NCBI GenBank assembly: GCA_003169735.1
Contig: PNAP01000071.1
Coordinates: 5,299 to 48,056 of the forward strand
Direction of reading: 5' to 3'
Length of the DNA: 42,758 nt
Source of the DNA: Chloroflexota bacterium
GTDB lineage: Bacteria > Chloroflexota > Limnocylindria > Limnocylindrales > CSP1-4
This document shows positions 8,008-15,025 of the stretch, piece after piece (positions within the stretch are counted from its first letter, which is position 1; each line of letters opens with the position of its first letter). The notes beneath the pieces were generated by a model. It did no database searches, was not told where the DNA came from, and was given only the letters and a program-made list of their open reading frames with translations. A program made the position numbers and the translations under genes.

Positions 8008-8787
8008 TCAGTGTCGGTCGGCGGCCTCGCGGGTCGCGGCCAAGCTTTGGCGCAGCGCTCGGTCGAAGATGGGGCCGTCACTCGAGACGCTGAAGAAGCT
8101 GAAGCCTGCGTCTCGGTAGAGGCGAACGTGGTCGGGCTGCCAGAGGAGCGTCCCGGCGGCCTTGCCATGGGCACGTGCCGCTGCGCCGATGCGCCGGATG
8201 GCCGCGACGTAATCCTCATGGTCGATCAGGCCGCGCACGCCGAGCGCGTGGCTGAGATCCGCCGGCCCGACGAATAGGACGTCGGCGCCATCGACGGCCG
8301 CGATCTCCTCGACTTCAGCGACCGCCTCGCGTGTCTCGATCTGGAAGATGCCCACCATCGCCTGGTTCTTTGCGTCGACCGATGCGTGGCCACCCGCCCC
8401 GTAGTCGAGCCCGCGCGTCGGCAGCGCGACACCGCGCCGGCCACCAGGCGGGAACCGCATCCAGCTGACGATCTCGCGCGCCTCCTCAGCATTCGAGACC
8501 TGCGGCACGACCAGGCCGCGAGCGCCGAGGTCGAGCGCGCGGCCGATGCGCAACCGCGATGCCTGCTCGACGCGCACAAGGGGCACAGCCGGCGTTCCCT
8601 CGACCGCCAGCAGCATCGGCAGCAGGCCCGCCTCGCCGACGCTGCCGTGTTCGAGGTCCAGCACGATCCAATCGAAGCCTGCCCGGCCGCTGATCTCGGC
8701 GACCATCGGCGAGCCCATGCCGACCCATGTGCCGAACAGGAGCTCGCCCGCCAAGACATGCTTGCGAAAGGTCGAGTCGGTCGTCAT
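8008..8787 (-). CDS. HpcH/HpaI family aldolase (2-keto-3-deoxy acid aldolase type)
   Basis: 259 aa, normal for class II metal-dependent aldolases of this family, which cleave or form 2-keto-3-deoxy acids using pyruvate as donor. Seen: catalytic base H47 in LDLEHGSV, pyruvate-binding R72 in VPLVRVEQ, and metal ligands E151 (FQIETREA) and D177 (FVGPADLSHALG). The GARGLVVPQVSNAEEA and FPPGGRRG segments are also typical. The precise substrate (keto-deoxy-rhamnonate, glucarate or homoprotocatechuate intermediates) cannot be told. It faces the cyclase operon and stands alone; a TACCAT box ends 10 nt before its ATG. Confidence 0.85.
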   Translation of the reverse strand: MTTDSTFRKHVLAGELLFGTWVGMGSPMVAEISGRAGFDWIVLDLEHGSVGEAGLLPMLLAVEGTPAVPLVRVEQASRLRIGRALDLGARGLVVPQVSNAEEAREIVSWMRFPPGGRRGVALPTRGLDYGAGGHASVDAKNQAMVGIFQIETREAVAEVEEIAAVDGADVLFVGPADLSHALGVRGLIDHEDYVAAIRRIGAAARAHGKAAGTLLWQPDHVRLYRDAGFSFFSVSSDGPIFDRALRQSLAATREAADRH

Positions 8788-8797
8788 CAGTCCGCCA

Positions 8798-8803
8798 ATG
8801 GTA
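8798..8803 (-). promoter_or_regulatory. Candidate -10 box for the HpcH-type aldolase
   Basis: TACCAT on the minus strand with 10 nt to the ATG at 8787 and no ribosome binding site between; consistent with a 5' leader of only a few nucleotides. Confidence 0.4.
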
Positions 8804-8867
8804 AGGCAGCCAGCGCCGCTCGCTGGAGCATCGATGCCATTTCGGCCGCTGATGGCCGAGCCGCTGG

Positions 8868-8873
8868 TATCCT
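8868..8873 (+). promoter_or_regulatory. Candidate -10 box for tRNA-Lys
   Basis: TATCCT ends 12 nt before the first base of the tRNA, which puts the expected transcription start just ahead of the mature 5' end. The same hexamer appears before several protein genes here. No clear -35 is visible. Confidence 0.4.
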
Positions 8874-8885
8874 TCTCGCCTTCGT

Positions 8886-8960
8886 GGGCCGCTAGCTCAA
8901 TGGTAGAGCAGCTGACTCTTAATCAGCTGGTTCAGGGTTCGAGCCCCTGGCGGCTCACCA
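8886..8960 (+). tRNA. tRNA-Lys (anticodon CTT)
   Basis: A full cloverleaf folds by hand: 7-bp acceptor stem GGGCCGC/GCGGCTC with one G-U pair, D stem GCTC/GAGC around AATGGTA, anticodon stem GCTGA/TCAGC with loop CTCTTAA (anticodon CTT, reading AAG), variable loop TGGTT, T stem CAGGG/CCCTG with loop TTCGAGC, discriminator A and an encoded CCA. No integrase gene or repeated copy of the 3' end was seen nearby, so there is no sign that it serves as an attachment site. Confidence 0.95.
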
Positions 8961-9046
8961 ACCCACGACGACCACTCCAACGCGCTGCGATCTACCGCGA
9001 GTCAGTGTCAACGAAACCACGACAGCCCCACGAAAGGGCTCCCACC

Positions 9047-11221
9047 GTGAAGCTCGTCCGGCTCCCAGCGCTCATCCTCTCCGCGTTCGTCGTCGCGATG
9101 TCGGTGGTGACCGTAGCGCCGTCCACCGTCGCTGGCGTGTCGTGTCCGTGGATGGACACGTCGCATACGGCCGCTCAGCGAGCCAACTCGCTGCTGTCGG
9201 CGATGAGCCTCGACGACGAGATCGCGATGGTCCACAACTCCGACGACAAGTGGTCGTACTACGGCGCCGTCGGGCACATCGCCGGCAACGCTCGGCTGTG
9301 CATCCCCGATCTGGTCATGAACAACGCGGGCCAGGGCGTCGGCGGAAAGCAGGTGGATACGACGGCGTTCCCGGCGCCCATCGCCCAGGCGGCCACCTGG
9401 GACCCGACTCTCGAGGAGGACTTCGGCGCGCATCTCGGGAAGGAGGCCTGGAAGAAAGGCACCAATGTGCTGCTGGCGCCTGGCCTCGACACGGGACGGG
9501 TCCCGATGAACGGACGGAACTTCGAATACTTCGGGGAGGATCCGTACCTGGCCGGTGTCACCGCCGCCGCCGAGGTCACGGGTCTCCAGTCCCAGCACGT
9601 CATCGCCACCCTGAAGCACTACCTGATGAACGACCAGGAGACGAATCGGACGACGGTCTCGGCGGACGTCAGCGAGCGCGTCATGCAGGAGATCTACCTG
9701 CCCGGTTTCCAGGCGGCCGTGGATGCCGGCGCCGGATCGGTGATGTGCTCCTACAACAAGGTCAACGGCATCTACGCCTGCCAGGCGACGAAGATCCTCA
9801 CGAACGACCTCAAGGATGCATTCGGCTTCAGCGGATTCGTCATGTCCGATTGGCGCGCCACCCACTCCACCGTTCAGTCGGCGAACAACGGGCTCGACAT
9901 GGAGATGGGTTCGACCGTCGGGCCGTACTTCACCGGAGCCCTCAAGACAGCCGTCCAGCACGGCGAGGTCCCGCGGGCGCGCCTCGACGACATGGTCTTC
10001 CGGATCCTGAGAACGATGTTCCGCGTGGGCCTGTTCGACCATCCGACGCCCGCAGAGCCAAGCGCGAGCCACGCCAACGCCGAGACGACGGGGGAGATCC
10101 AATTCGCGCGGACGATCGCCGAACAGGGCATCGTCCTGCTCAAGGATCGTGGGGGCCTCCTTCCGCTCACCGGCACCGGCCAGTCCATCGCCGTCATCGG
10201 CGAAGCGGCCTCAGGGGCCGGCGCGCTCAAGATCTACAACGGCGCTGGAAGTGCCCACGTTCCGCTGTTCGGCTCCAAGTCGGACGTCGTCACTGGCCTG
10301 ACCGGGATCACGCAGCGCGGCGCGACGAACGATGACTCGGTAACGTATTCCAGCGGCCGATCCATCCCGGCCGCAGTGTCTGCCGCGGCGGCGGCGGATG
10401 TCGCCATCGTCTTCGCGTACGACGTCTCGGGCGAAGGCGTCGATCTGCCCAGCCTCGACCTGGACCAGGCGTCCGGTTCGTGCGGCAAGGGCGGCTGCAC
10501 GTACCAGGCCTCGCGCCAGAACGAGCTGATCGCCGCGGTCGCCGCCGCGAACCCCGACACCGTCGTCGTCCTCAACACCGGCGGCCCGGTGCTGATGCCA
10601 TGGGCGGGCAAAGTCAGCGGCATCGTCGAGGCGTGGTATCCGGGTGAGCAGATGGGCAAGGCGATCGCGCGGGTGCTGTTCGGTGATGTCGATCCGAGCG
10701 GCAAGCTGCCGGAGACCTTCCCGCGCAAGATGGCGGACCTCCCGACGCGCACGGCGGCGAGGTACCCGGGTGTGAACGGACACGCGACCTATTCCGAGGG
10801 GCTGCTCGTCGGCTACCGCTGGTATGACCAGAAGCAGATCACGCCGCTCTACTGCTTCGGCGATGGGCTGTCGTATACCACCTTCGACTACTCGGGTCTG
10901 AAGGTCATCAAGGCCTCCGGTGGTGGCGCGACCGTCTCGTTCTCGGTCACCAACAGCGGCAAACGAAGCGGCGCCGAGGTGCCGCAGGTCTACGTCGCCT
11001 TCCCGTCGGCGGCCGGTGAGCCGCCTCTACAACTCAAGGGTTTCGACAAGGTCTCGCTCGCGCCGGGAGAGACCAGGAAGGTGACCATCGGGCTCGACAG
11101 CCGCGCGTTCAGCTACTGGGGAGCGTCGGGCTGGACGGTGACGGCCGGGAAGTACGGGATCAACGTCGGCAGCTCCTCGTGCGATATCCGGCTGCAGGGC
11201 CAGATCACGATGGCCGGCTAA
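9047..11221 (+). CDS. Secreted glycoside hydrolase family 3 beta-glycosidase
   Basis: 724 aa from a GTG preceded at 9 nt by GAAAGG. Residues 1-29 form a signal peptide (basic start, hydrophobic ALILSAFVVAMSVVTV, small residues before the cut). The GH3 N-terminal barrel follows: NVLLAPGLDTGRVPMNGRNFEYFGEDP, VIATLKHYLMNDQETNR with the substrate-binding KH, and nucleophile D268 in FSGFVMSDW. The C-terminal alpha/beta sandwich spans about 350-600 and the last 100 residues are a fibronectin-III-like domain (EVPQVYVAFPSAAGEPPLQLKGF). It probably releases glucose or xylose from plant-type beta-glucosides outside the membrane. Upstream in-frame starts would read through the tRNA and were rejected. 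Confidence 0.9.
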   Translation: MKLVRLPALILSAFVVAMSVVTVAPSTVAGVSCPWMDTSHTAAQRANSLLSAMSLDDEIAMVHNSDDKWSYYGAVGHIAGNARLCIPDLVMNNAGQGVGGKQVDTTAFPAPIAQAATWDPTLEEDFGAHLGKEAWKKGTNVLLAPGLDTGRVPMNGRNFEYFGEDPYLAGVTAAAEVTGLQSQHVIATLKHYLMNDQETNRTTVSADVSERVMQEIYLPGFQAAVDAGAGSVMCSYNKVNGIYACQATKILTNDLKDAFGFSGFVMSDWRATHSTVQSANNGLDMEMGSTVGPYFTGALKTAVQHGEVPRARLDDMVFRILRTMFRVGLFDHPTPAEPSASHANAETTGEIQFARTIAEQGIVLLKDRGGLLPLTGTGQSIAVIGEAASGAGALKIYNGAGSAHVPLFGSKSDVVTGLTGITQRGATNDDSVTYSSGRSIPAAVSAAAAADVAIVFAYDVSGEGVDLPSLDLDQASGSCGKGGCTYQASRQNELIAAVAAANPDTVVVLNTGGPVLMPWAGKVSGIVEAWYPGEQMGKAIARVLFGDVDPSGKLPETFPRKMADLPTRTAARYPGVNGHATYSEGLLVGYRWYDQKQITPLYCFGDGLSYTTFDYSGLKVIKASGGGATVSFSVTNSGKRSGAEVPQVYVAFPSAAGEPPLQLKGFDKVSLAPGETRKVTIGLDSRAFSYWGASGWTVTAGKYGINVGSSSCDIRLQGQITMAG

Positions 11222-11233
11222 CGCCGGCCATCG
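11208..11233 (+). terminator. Strong hairpin at the GH3 stop codon
   Basis: A perfect 11-bp inverted repeat CGATGGCCGGC/GCCGGCCATCG closes on a TAAC loop that contains the stop codon. No T tract follows, so it would be a U-less terminator or an RNA 3'-end protector. Confidence 0.5.
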
Positions 11234-11243
11234 ACCACGCCGC

Positions 11244-11269
11244 GGCGCCTGGCCGCGAATCGAGGCGCC
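11244..11269 (+). terminator. Second hairpin downstream of GH3
   Basis: Arms GGCGCCT and AGGCGCC (7 bp) around a 12-nt loop, 10 nt after the first hairpin. No T tract. It may help the first hairpin to end the GH3 transcript before the next gene. Confidence 0.35.
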
Positions 11270-11281
11270 CCGACAATCGTC

Positions 11282-11287
11282 CATACT
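11282..11287 (+). promoter_or_regulatory. Possible -10 box upstream of the PF13704-type glycosyltransferase
   Basis: CATACT lies after the two hairpins and about 70 nt before the GTG at 11356. It differs by one base from TATACT used elsewhere in the window. No good -35 was found. Confidence 0.25.
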
Positions 11288-11355
11288 CAGCATCCGCACA
11301 ACGGCGCGCCCTCTCCGTCGCGGGTCCATCGTCAGAACCCTGTGAGGGTCGGCCA

Positions 11356-12315
11356 GTGTCGAAGGTCGCGACCGTTACCACGCTCCGGGGTCCGCTCCGT
11401 CCGACCCTCGAGTTCGTGGCCTACCACCGCAATGTCGGCGTCGCCGAGGTCATCATCTTCTTCGATGACCCCACCGATCCGGCCATCGAGGCCCTGCGAG
11501 GCTGGCCCGGTGTGACCACCGTGCCGATGGACGCGGCGTACCGGGCGGCCGTCGGCATCACCTCGACCGATTCGCTCGAGGCTCGCCAGCAGACCAACAC
11601 CACGCGGGGTCGGGTGATGGCTCGGGAACTGGGATGCACGTGGACCGTGCATATCGACAGCGACGAGCTGCTCCACGCTCCCGGCGGCCTGCCCGGGGCG
11701 TTCGACGCCGTACCGCCGTCGAGGCAGGCGGTACGCGTGCCGGTCATCGAAGCGGTCCCGGCGCGCGTCGACGATGCCGATCCGTTCCGGACCGTTGACA
11801 CGTTCCGCGTGCCCGTCGCAGGAGCTCGGCGGCGCCTGGCGGAGGTCCTGGGCGGCGGGGACGCCTTCTTCGCCGGGAAGTACCTCCGCGCTCACGCCCT
11901 GGGCAAGCCGGCCATCCGAACCGACGCCGAGGTCGTCCGGTTCGTCGGCCAGTTCCCGGCCTTCGCGGCCACCGGAAAGCGCCTCAAGAAGGGGCTGCCA
12001 CCCATGGCGGGCGTCCGGTTGATGCACCACGACGCCAGCAATCTCGCTGTGTTCATCCGCAAGTGGGGGTGGCGCCTCGACGGCACGGCAAACGCTCAGC
12101 TGATGGCCGGGAGCCGCCAGGCGCAGTACGAGGCGTTTGCCGCGGTGGCCGGCGATGACGCCGCCGTCGAGCGGCTCTATCGCCGCCTCTACATGCTGGG
12201 TCGACGGGAGCGCATCGTGCTGCGCGCCCTCGGCTTGCTGACGACCGTCCGACTCGATCAGCGACTCTTCGATCCTCCGGATCCGCCCGATGGGCGCGAC
12301 GGCCGACCCACCTAG
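11356..12315 (+). CDS. Family 2 glycosyltransferase of the Glyco_tranf_2_4 type
   Basis: 319 aa. The start KVATVTTLRGPLRPTLEFVAYHRNVG followed by EVIIFFDDPTDP is the signature of this family, in which a conserved tract precedes the nucleotide-sugar strand. The metal-binding DxD is D101-S-D103 in TVHIDSDELLH. A later RLMHHDASN segment may form part of the acceptor site. No membrane helix. GTG at 11356 was chosen because GAGGG lies 7 nt upstream. The gene is alone on the strand between the GH3 hairpins and the convergent Ku operon. The acceptor is unknown. Confidence 0.75.
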   Translation: MSKVATVTTLRGPLRPTLEFVAYHRNVGVAEVIIFFDDPTDPAIEALRGWPGVTTVPMDAAYRAAVGITSTDSLEARQQTNTTRGRVMARELGCTWTVHIDSDELLHAPGGLPGAFDAVPPSRQAVRVPVIEAVPARVDDADPFRTVDTFRVPVAGARRRLAEVLGGGDAFFAGKYLRAHALGKPAIRTDAEVVRFVGQFPAFAATGKRLKKGLPPMAGVRLMHHDASNLAVFIRKWGWRLDGTANAQLMAGSRQAQYEAFAAVAGDDAAVERLYRRLYMLGRRERIVLRALGLLTTVRLDQRLFDPPDPPDGRDGRPT

Positions 12316-12335
12316 CGCCTGTCCAGCCTTCGGAG

Positions 12336-13082
12336 CTACCCCGCGAGGGGCAGTCGCTCCAGCAGTACCAGCAGGGGCCGCGTCTGGGTGGCCGGTGTCT
12401 GGACGACCGGCAGGCGCAGCCAATCCACGCCGGCCGGCCCGGCTCGGTAGCGTCCGTTCCAAGCGCGGGCGGAGATCTCGCTGAGACCCATCGTCGCGAC
12501 GGCCGCGGCCAGCGTCACGCCTTCGCCGCGCAGCCCCCGGCTGGCCACGCACAGTCGGCCGTCGCGAAGGACGGAGATGAGACGCGCGCGGCGCTCGTAG
12601 AACGGCCGCTCGGTCAGCGCCAGGCCGTCGACCCATACCAGGTCCGATGCCACGAAGGCCGCCTCGCCCCCGGCGGCCGCCGGATCGGCCAGGCGTCGCC
12701 GCAGCAGGTCGGCATCGGGCCGCCCCTCATCGTCGAGGACCAGCAGCGTGCCGTCGAGCACGACACCGTCGGCCGCGAGCTGAGCAGCGATGACCGCCAG
12801 TTCAGGGAAGGTCGCGAGCGGGTCGACCAGGTGGTCGGTCTGCAACCGCAACCGGCCGCCTTCGACGAAGGCGAATGCTCGTGCGCCCGGCCACCACGGC
12901 TCGAAGAAGTACTCCCCGTCGTCAAATGGCACCTCAGCGGGGGAGGGGCTCATCGGCACGATCCGTGCGGGCAGAGCCGCGACCAGGGGCGAGACCGCCT
13001 CGGTCCCCTCATCACCGTCGAGGACAAGCCGGAGCTGATCGCTCGAGTCGGTGGCCGTTCGCGTCCGACGAGCACCCGCCAT
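12336..13082 (-). CDS. DNA-ligase-like protein with degenerate catalytic motifs
   Basis: 248 aa. The fold outline is that of the adenylation domain of LigD-type ATP-dependent DNA ligases: PMSPSPAEVPFDDGEYFFEPWWPGARAFAFVEGGRLRL matches the start of that domain in order, followed by VVLDGTLLVLDDEGRPDADLLRRRL and FVASDLVWVDGLALTERPFYERRARL. The key residues are gone. Motif I, normally ExKWDG, is E61-P-W-W-P-G, so the Lys that takes AMP is W63 and the Asp is P65. The DGE of motif III is D110-G-T112. The motif IV/V area has SARAW and DWLRLP in place of the lysines. No OB-fold domain follows. It cannot be an ordinary ligase; a structural or recruiting role with Ku is inferred. ATG lies 6 nt after the ku stop. 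Confidence 0.75.
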   Translation of the reverse strand: MAGARRTRTATDSSDQLRLVLDGDEGTEAVSPLVAALPARIVPMSPSPAEVPFDDGEYFFEPWWPGARAFAFVEGGRLRLQTDHLVDPLATFPELAVIAAQLAADGVVLDGTLLVLDDEGRPDADLLRRRLADPAAAGGEAAFVASDLVWVDGLALTERPFYERRARLISVLRDGRLCVASRGLRGEGVTLAAAVATMGLSEISARAWNGRYRAGPAGVDWLRLPVVQTPATQTRPLLVLLERLPLAG

Positions 13083-13088
13083 GGCGGG

Positions 13089-14096
13089 TCAGGCCGACTT
13101 GCGCTTGCGCTCCGTGGCGCGCGACGCCGCGGCCGACGTGGTCGGCGGCTTGGCGGCGCTGCCCTTGGGCGTGGCTGGAGCCGCCTGCTTGGCGCTGCGC
13201 GATCGGCGCGCCTCGGCGACCGACGTCGGGGCCTCGGTGCGAGCGGCGGGCTTCGCGGCAGGAGCGTCCGCGCCACCGGCCGCTCGAGACTGGCGCGCCG
13301 CGGCGACGCTCGCCTCGAGCACCGCCATCAGGTCGGTCAGCTTGCTCGCCTGCGGCATCGGCTCCGGCTCGGCCATCGGCTGACCATCGATCTTGGCCTG
13401 GATGACGCGCATCAGGGCCTCGCGATAGTCGTCGTGGTACTGGGCGGCGTCGAATACACCGGTCATCGCCTGGACCAGTTGAGTGGCCATCTGGATCTCG
13501 GCCGGTTTGAACTCGTATTCGGCCTCGGGCAGCTCCAGTTCACCCAGTTCGCGCACCTCGTCCGGCCAGTAGAGCGTGGAGAGGAGCATCGTCGTGCTGT
13601 ACGGGTCAAGGGCGGCGAGCATCTCGCGATCTTTGAGGACGATCTTGGCGATGGCCTGCAGGCCACTCTCCTTGAGGACCGACTTCAGCAGGTAGAACGC
13701 CTTGCGGCCGATCGCCTCCGGCTCGAGGTAGTAGGCCTGCTTCACGAAGGTCGTGCCGTACTGGCCCCGATCCGCCTCGACGAACTGCTCGATCTCGATG
13801 GCCCGGATGGTCTTGAGCGGCACGGACTCGAGGTCGCCTTCCTCGATGATCACGTATTGGCCCTTGGACCATTCATAGCCACGGACCGTGTCGGTGCGCG
13901 AGATCTCGCCGTGCTCCGGACAGTGCGTCTTCATCTGGATACGGCGCAGGCACGGCACCGTCGTGCCGCCCTCCTTCGCGTCCTTGTGGAGCAGGTTGAA
14001 TGAGAGCCCGCCCCGCGGCTCGGTCGCCAGGTAGAGCTTCACCGGGATCGTCACGAGGCCGAATTGGATCGCACCGCGCCACATCGCTCTGGCCAT
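13089..14096 (-). CDS. ku: Non-homologous end joining protein Ku
   Basis: 335 aa. Residues 1-250 are the bacterial Ku core: MARAMWRGAIQFGLVTIPVKLY, FNLLHKDAKEGG, YEWSKGQYVIIEEGDLE, IEIEQFV, YYLEPEAIGRKAFYLLKSVL. Bacterial Ku is a homodimeric ring that threads onto broken DNA ends and recruits LigD. The last 90 residues are low-complexity, rich in Ala, Lys and Arg, like the basic DNA-binding tails of actinobacterial Ku. An in-frame ATG 27 nt further upstream exists, but the ATG at 14096 gives the conserved start and has a TATCCT box 7 nt before it. The pseudo-ligase follows in the same operon. Confidence 0.95.
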   Translation of the reverse strand: MARAMWRGAIQFGLVTIPVKLYLATEPRGGLSFNLLHKDAKEGGTTVPCLRRIQMKTHCPEHGEISRTDTVRGYEWSKGQYVIIEEGDLESVPLKTIRAIEIEQFVEADRGQYGTTFVKQAYYLEPEAIGRKAFYLLKSVLKESGLQAIAKIVLKDREMLAALDPYSTTMLLSTLYWPDEVRELGELELPEAEYEFKPAEIQMATQLVQAMTGVFDAAQYHDDYREALMRVIQAKIDGQPMAEPEPMPQASKLTDLMAVLEASVAAARQSRAAGGADAPAAKPAARTEAPTSVAEARRSRSAKQAAPATPKGSAAKPPTTSAAASRATERKRKSA

Positions 14097-14102
14097 GGCT
14101 GC

Positions 14103-14146
14103 GAGGATAGCCGCCGCATGCAAGTCCCGCCGATGCGGCTATCCTC
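14103..14146. promoter_or_regulatory. Divergent ku / SGNH promoter region with a 12-bp inverted repeat
   Basis: GAGGATAGCCGC (14103-14114) and GCGGCTATCCTC (14135-14146) are perfect reverse complements, centred between the two divergent genes. Each arm holds a TATCCT hexamer pointing outward: complement 14104-14109 lies 7 nt before the ku ATG, and 14140-14145 lies 13 nt before the SGNH GTG. The repeat may be two copies of one promoter sequence or a shared operator. Confidence 0.5.
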
Positions 14147-14158
14147 CTCGATCGAGCA

Positions 14159-14935
14159 GTGAGGCACCTCGTCCTGGTCTTTTCCGCGTGCGGGGCGATG
14201 CTCATGGGCTGCACCGGCGTGCCCGTGGTCATCGGTCCCTCCGTCACGCCCTCGACGCGGGCGACCGAAACGGCAACCGATCCGAGCGTGAGCCCCCAGT
14301 TCTCGGGCATCGAGCCGACAGCGGAGGCGGGACCCATCCGGTACGTGGCGCTCGGCGACTCCTACACCATCGGCACGTCGGTGATGGCCGATCAGCGCTG
14401 GCCGAATCAGCTCGTCCAGCAGCTTCGGCCCGACTACGACCTGCAGCTGGCCGCCAACCTCGGCGTCAACGGCTACACGTCGGCCGACCTGATCACCTAC
14501 GAGCTGCCCCAACTGGAGAGCCTGGATGCCGGCTTCCTGAGCCTGCTCATCGGCGTCAACGACGTCGTCCAGAAGGTGCCTGCCCAGGACTACCGAGACA
14601 ACCTCGAATCGATCTTCGCCTCGCTGCTGGCCAAGGTCCCGGCGGATCGCATCTTCGTCGTCTCGACGCCGGACTACACGCTCACGCCGCAGGGCGCCGC
14701 CTACGGCGACCCGACCAAGCAGAGCGAGCGCATCGAACGCTTCAACGAGATCCTCAGCGACGTCGCCACGGAGAAGGGCATCCTGTACGTCGACATCAGT
14801 CCGGTCGCCGATCAGGTGACCGAGGATCCGACGCTGGTCGCCTCGGACGGACTCCACCCGAGCGGCAAGCAGTACGCCGGATGGGTCGAGATCATCGCCG
14901 CGCAAGTGCGCGCGATGCTGGCCAAGTCGCCCTAG
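14159..14935 (+). CDS. SGNH/GDSL-family lipoprotein esterase
   Basis: 258 aa. A short signal ends in the lipobox LMGC with C18, so the protein is probably lipid-anchored outside the membrane. After a Ser/Thr/Pro-rich linker the SGNH hydrolase blocks appear in order: block I VALGDSYTIG with nucleophile S68, block II LGVNGYTSADL, block III GVNDVV, and block V D230-G-L-H233-P. These enzymes cleave ester bonds in lipids, acylated sugars or acyl-peptidoglycan; the substrate here is unknown. The GTG start is set by the promoter and the lipobox spacing. It ends 15 bp before the carA promoter. Confidence 0.85.
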   Translation: MRHLVLVFSACGAMLMGCTGVPVVIGPSVTPSTRATETATDPSVSPQFSGIEPTAEAGPIRYVALGDSYTIGTSVMADQRWPNQLVQQLRPDYDLQLAANLGVNGYTSADLITYELPQLESLDAGFLSLLIGVNDVVQKVPAQDYRDNLESIFASLLAKVPADRIFVVSTPDYTLTPQGAAYGDPTKQSERIERFNEILSDVATEKGILYVDISPVADQVTEDPTLVASDGLHPSGKQYAGWVEIIAAQVRAMLAKSP

Positions 14936-14950
14936 AACGCGCCGCCCTGC

Positions 14951-14956
14951 TACCCT
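14951..14956 (+). promoter_or_regulatory. Candidate -10 box for the carA operon
   Basis: TACCCT, about 70 nt before the carA start. A start near 14963 would give a leader carrying both PyrR-type hairpins. No convincing -35 hexamer. Confidence 0.4.
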
Positions 14957-14971
14957 TAGCGCCACTTGCGA

Positions 14972-14989
14972 CCGGTCCCGTGAGGCCGG
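14972..14989 (+). promoter_or_regulatory. PyrR-binding-type RNA hairpin 1 in the carA leader
   Basis: CCGGTCCCGTGAGGCCGG folds with stem CCGGUC/GGCCGG (one U-G pair) and a six-base loop CCGUGA. It fits the PyrR-binding core UCCNGNGAGG exactly, with the same pairing as the known Bacillus sites. PyrR bound to UMP or UTP would hold this hairpin and reduce expression when pyrimidines are plentiful. No pyrR gene lies in the window. Confidence 0.7.
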
Positions 14990-14994
14990 GTGCG

Positions 14995-15012
14995 TCGGCA
15001 CTGTGAGGCCGA
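14995..15012 (+). promoter_or_regulatory. PyrR-binding-type RNA hairpin 2 next to the carA ribosome binding site
   Basis: TCGGCACTGTGAGGCCGA repeats the first hairpin 23 nt later: stem UCGGC/GCCGA around a loop ending CUGUGAG, with the CNGNGAGG part of the core intact and one stem pair lost (A-G). It ends only a few bases before the AAGGAGGA at 15015-15022, so binding could cover the ribosome site. Confidence 0.55.
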
Positions 15013-15025
15013 GCAAGGAGGACCC

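Noticed and set aside
8936-8960. The tRNA-Lys 3' end as an integration site
   Set aside because: No integrase, no second copy of the 3' segment and no foreign-looking genes downstream in the window.
8546-9046. Extension of the GH3 frame upstream through the tRNA
   Set aside because: It would translate tRNA-Lys; the signal peptide and ribosome site place the start at 9047.
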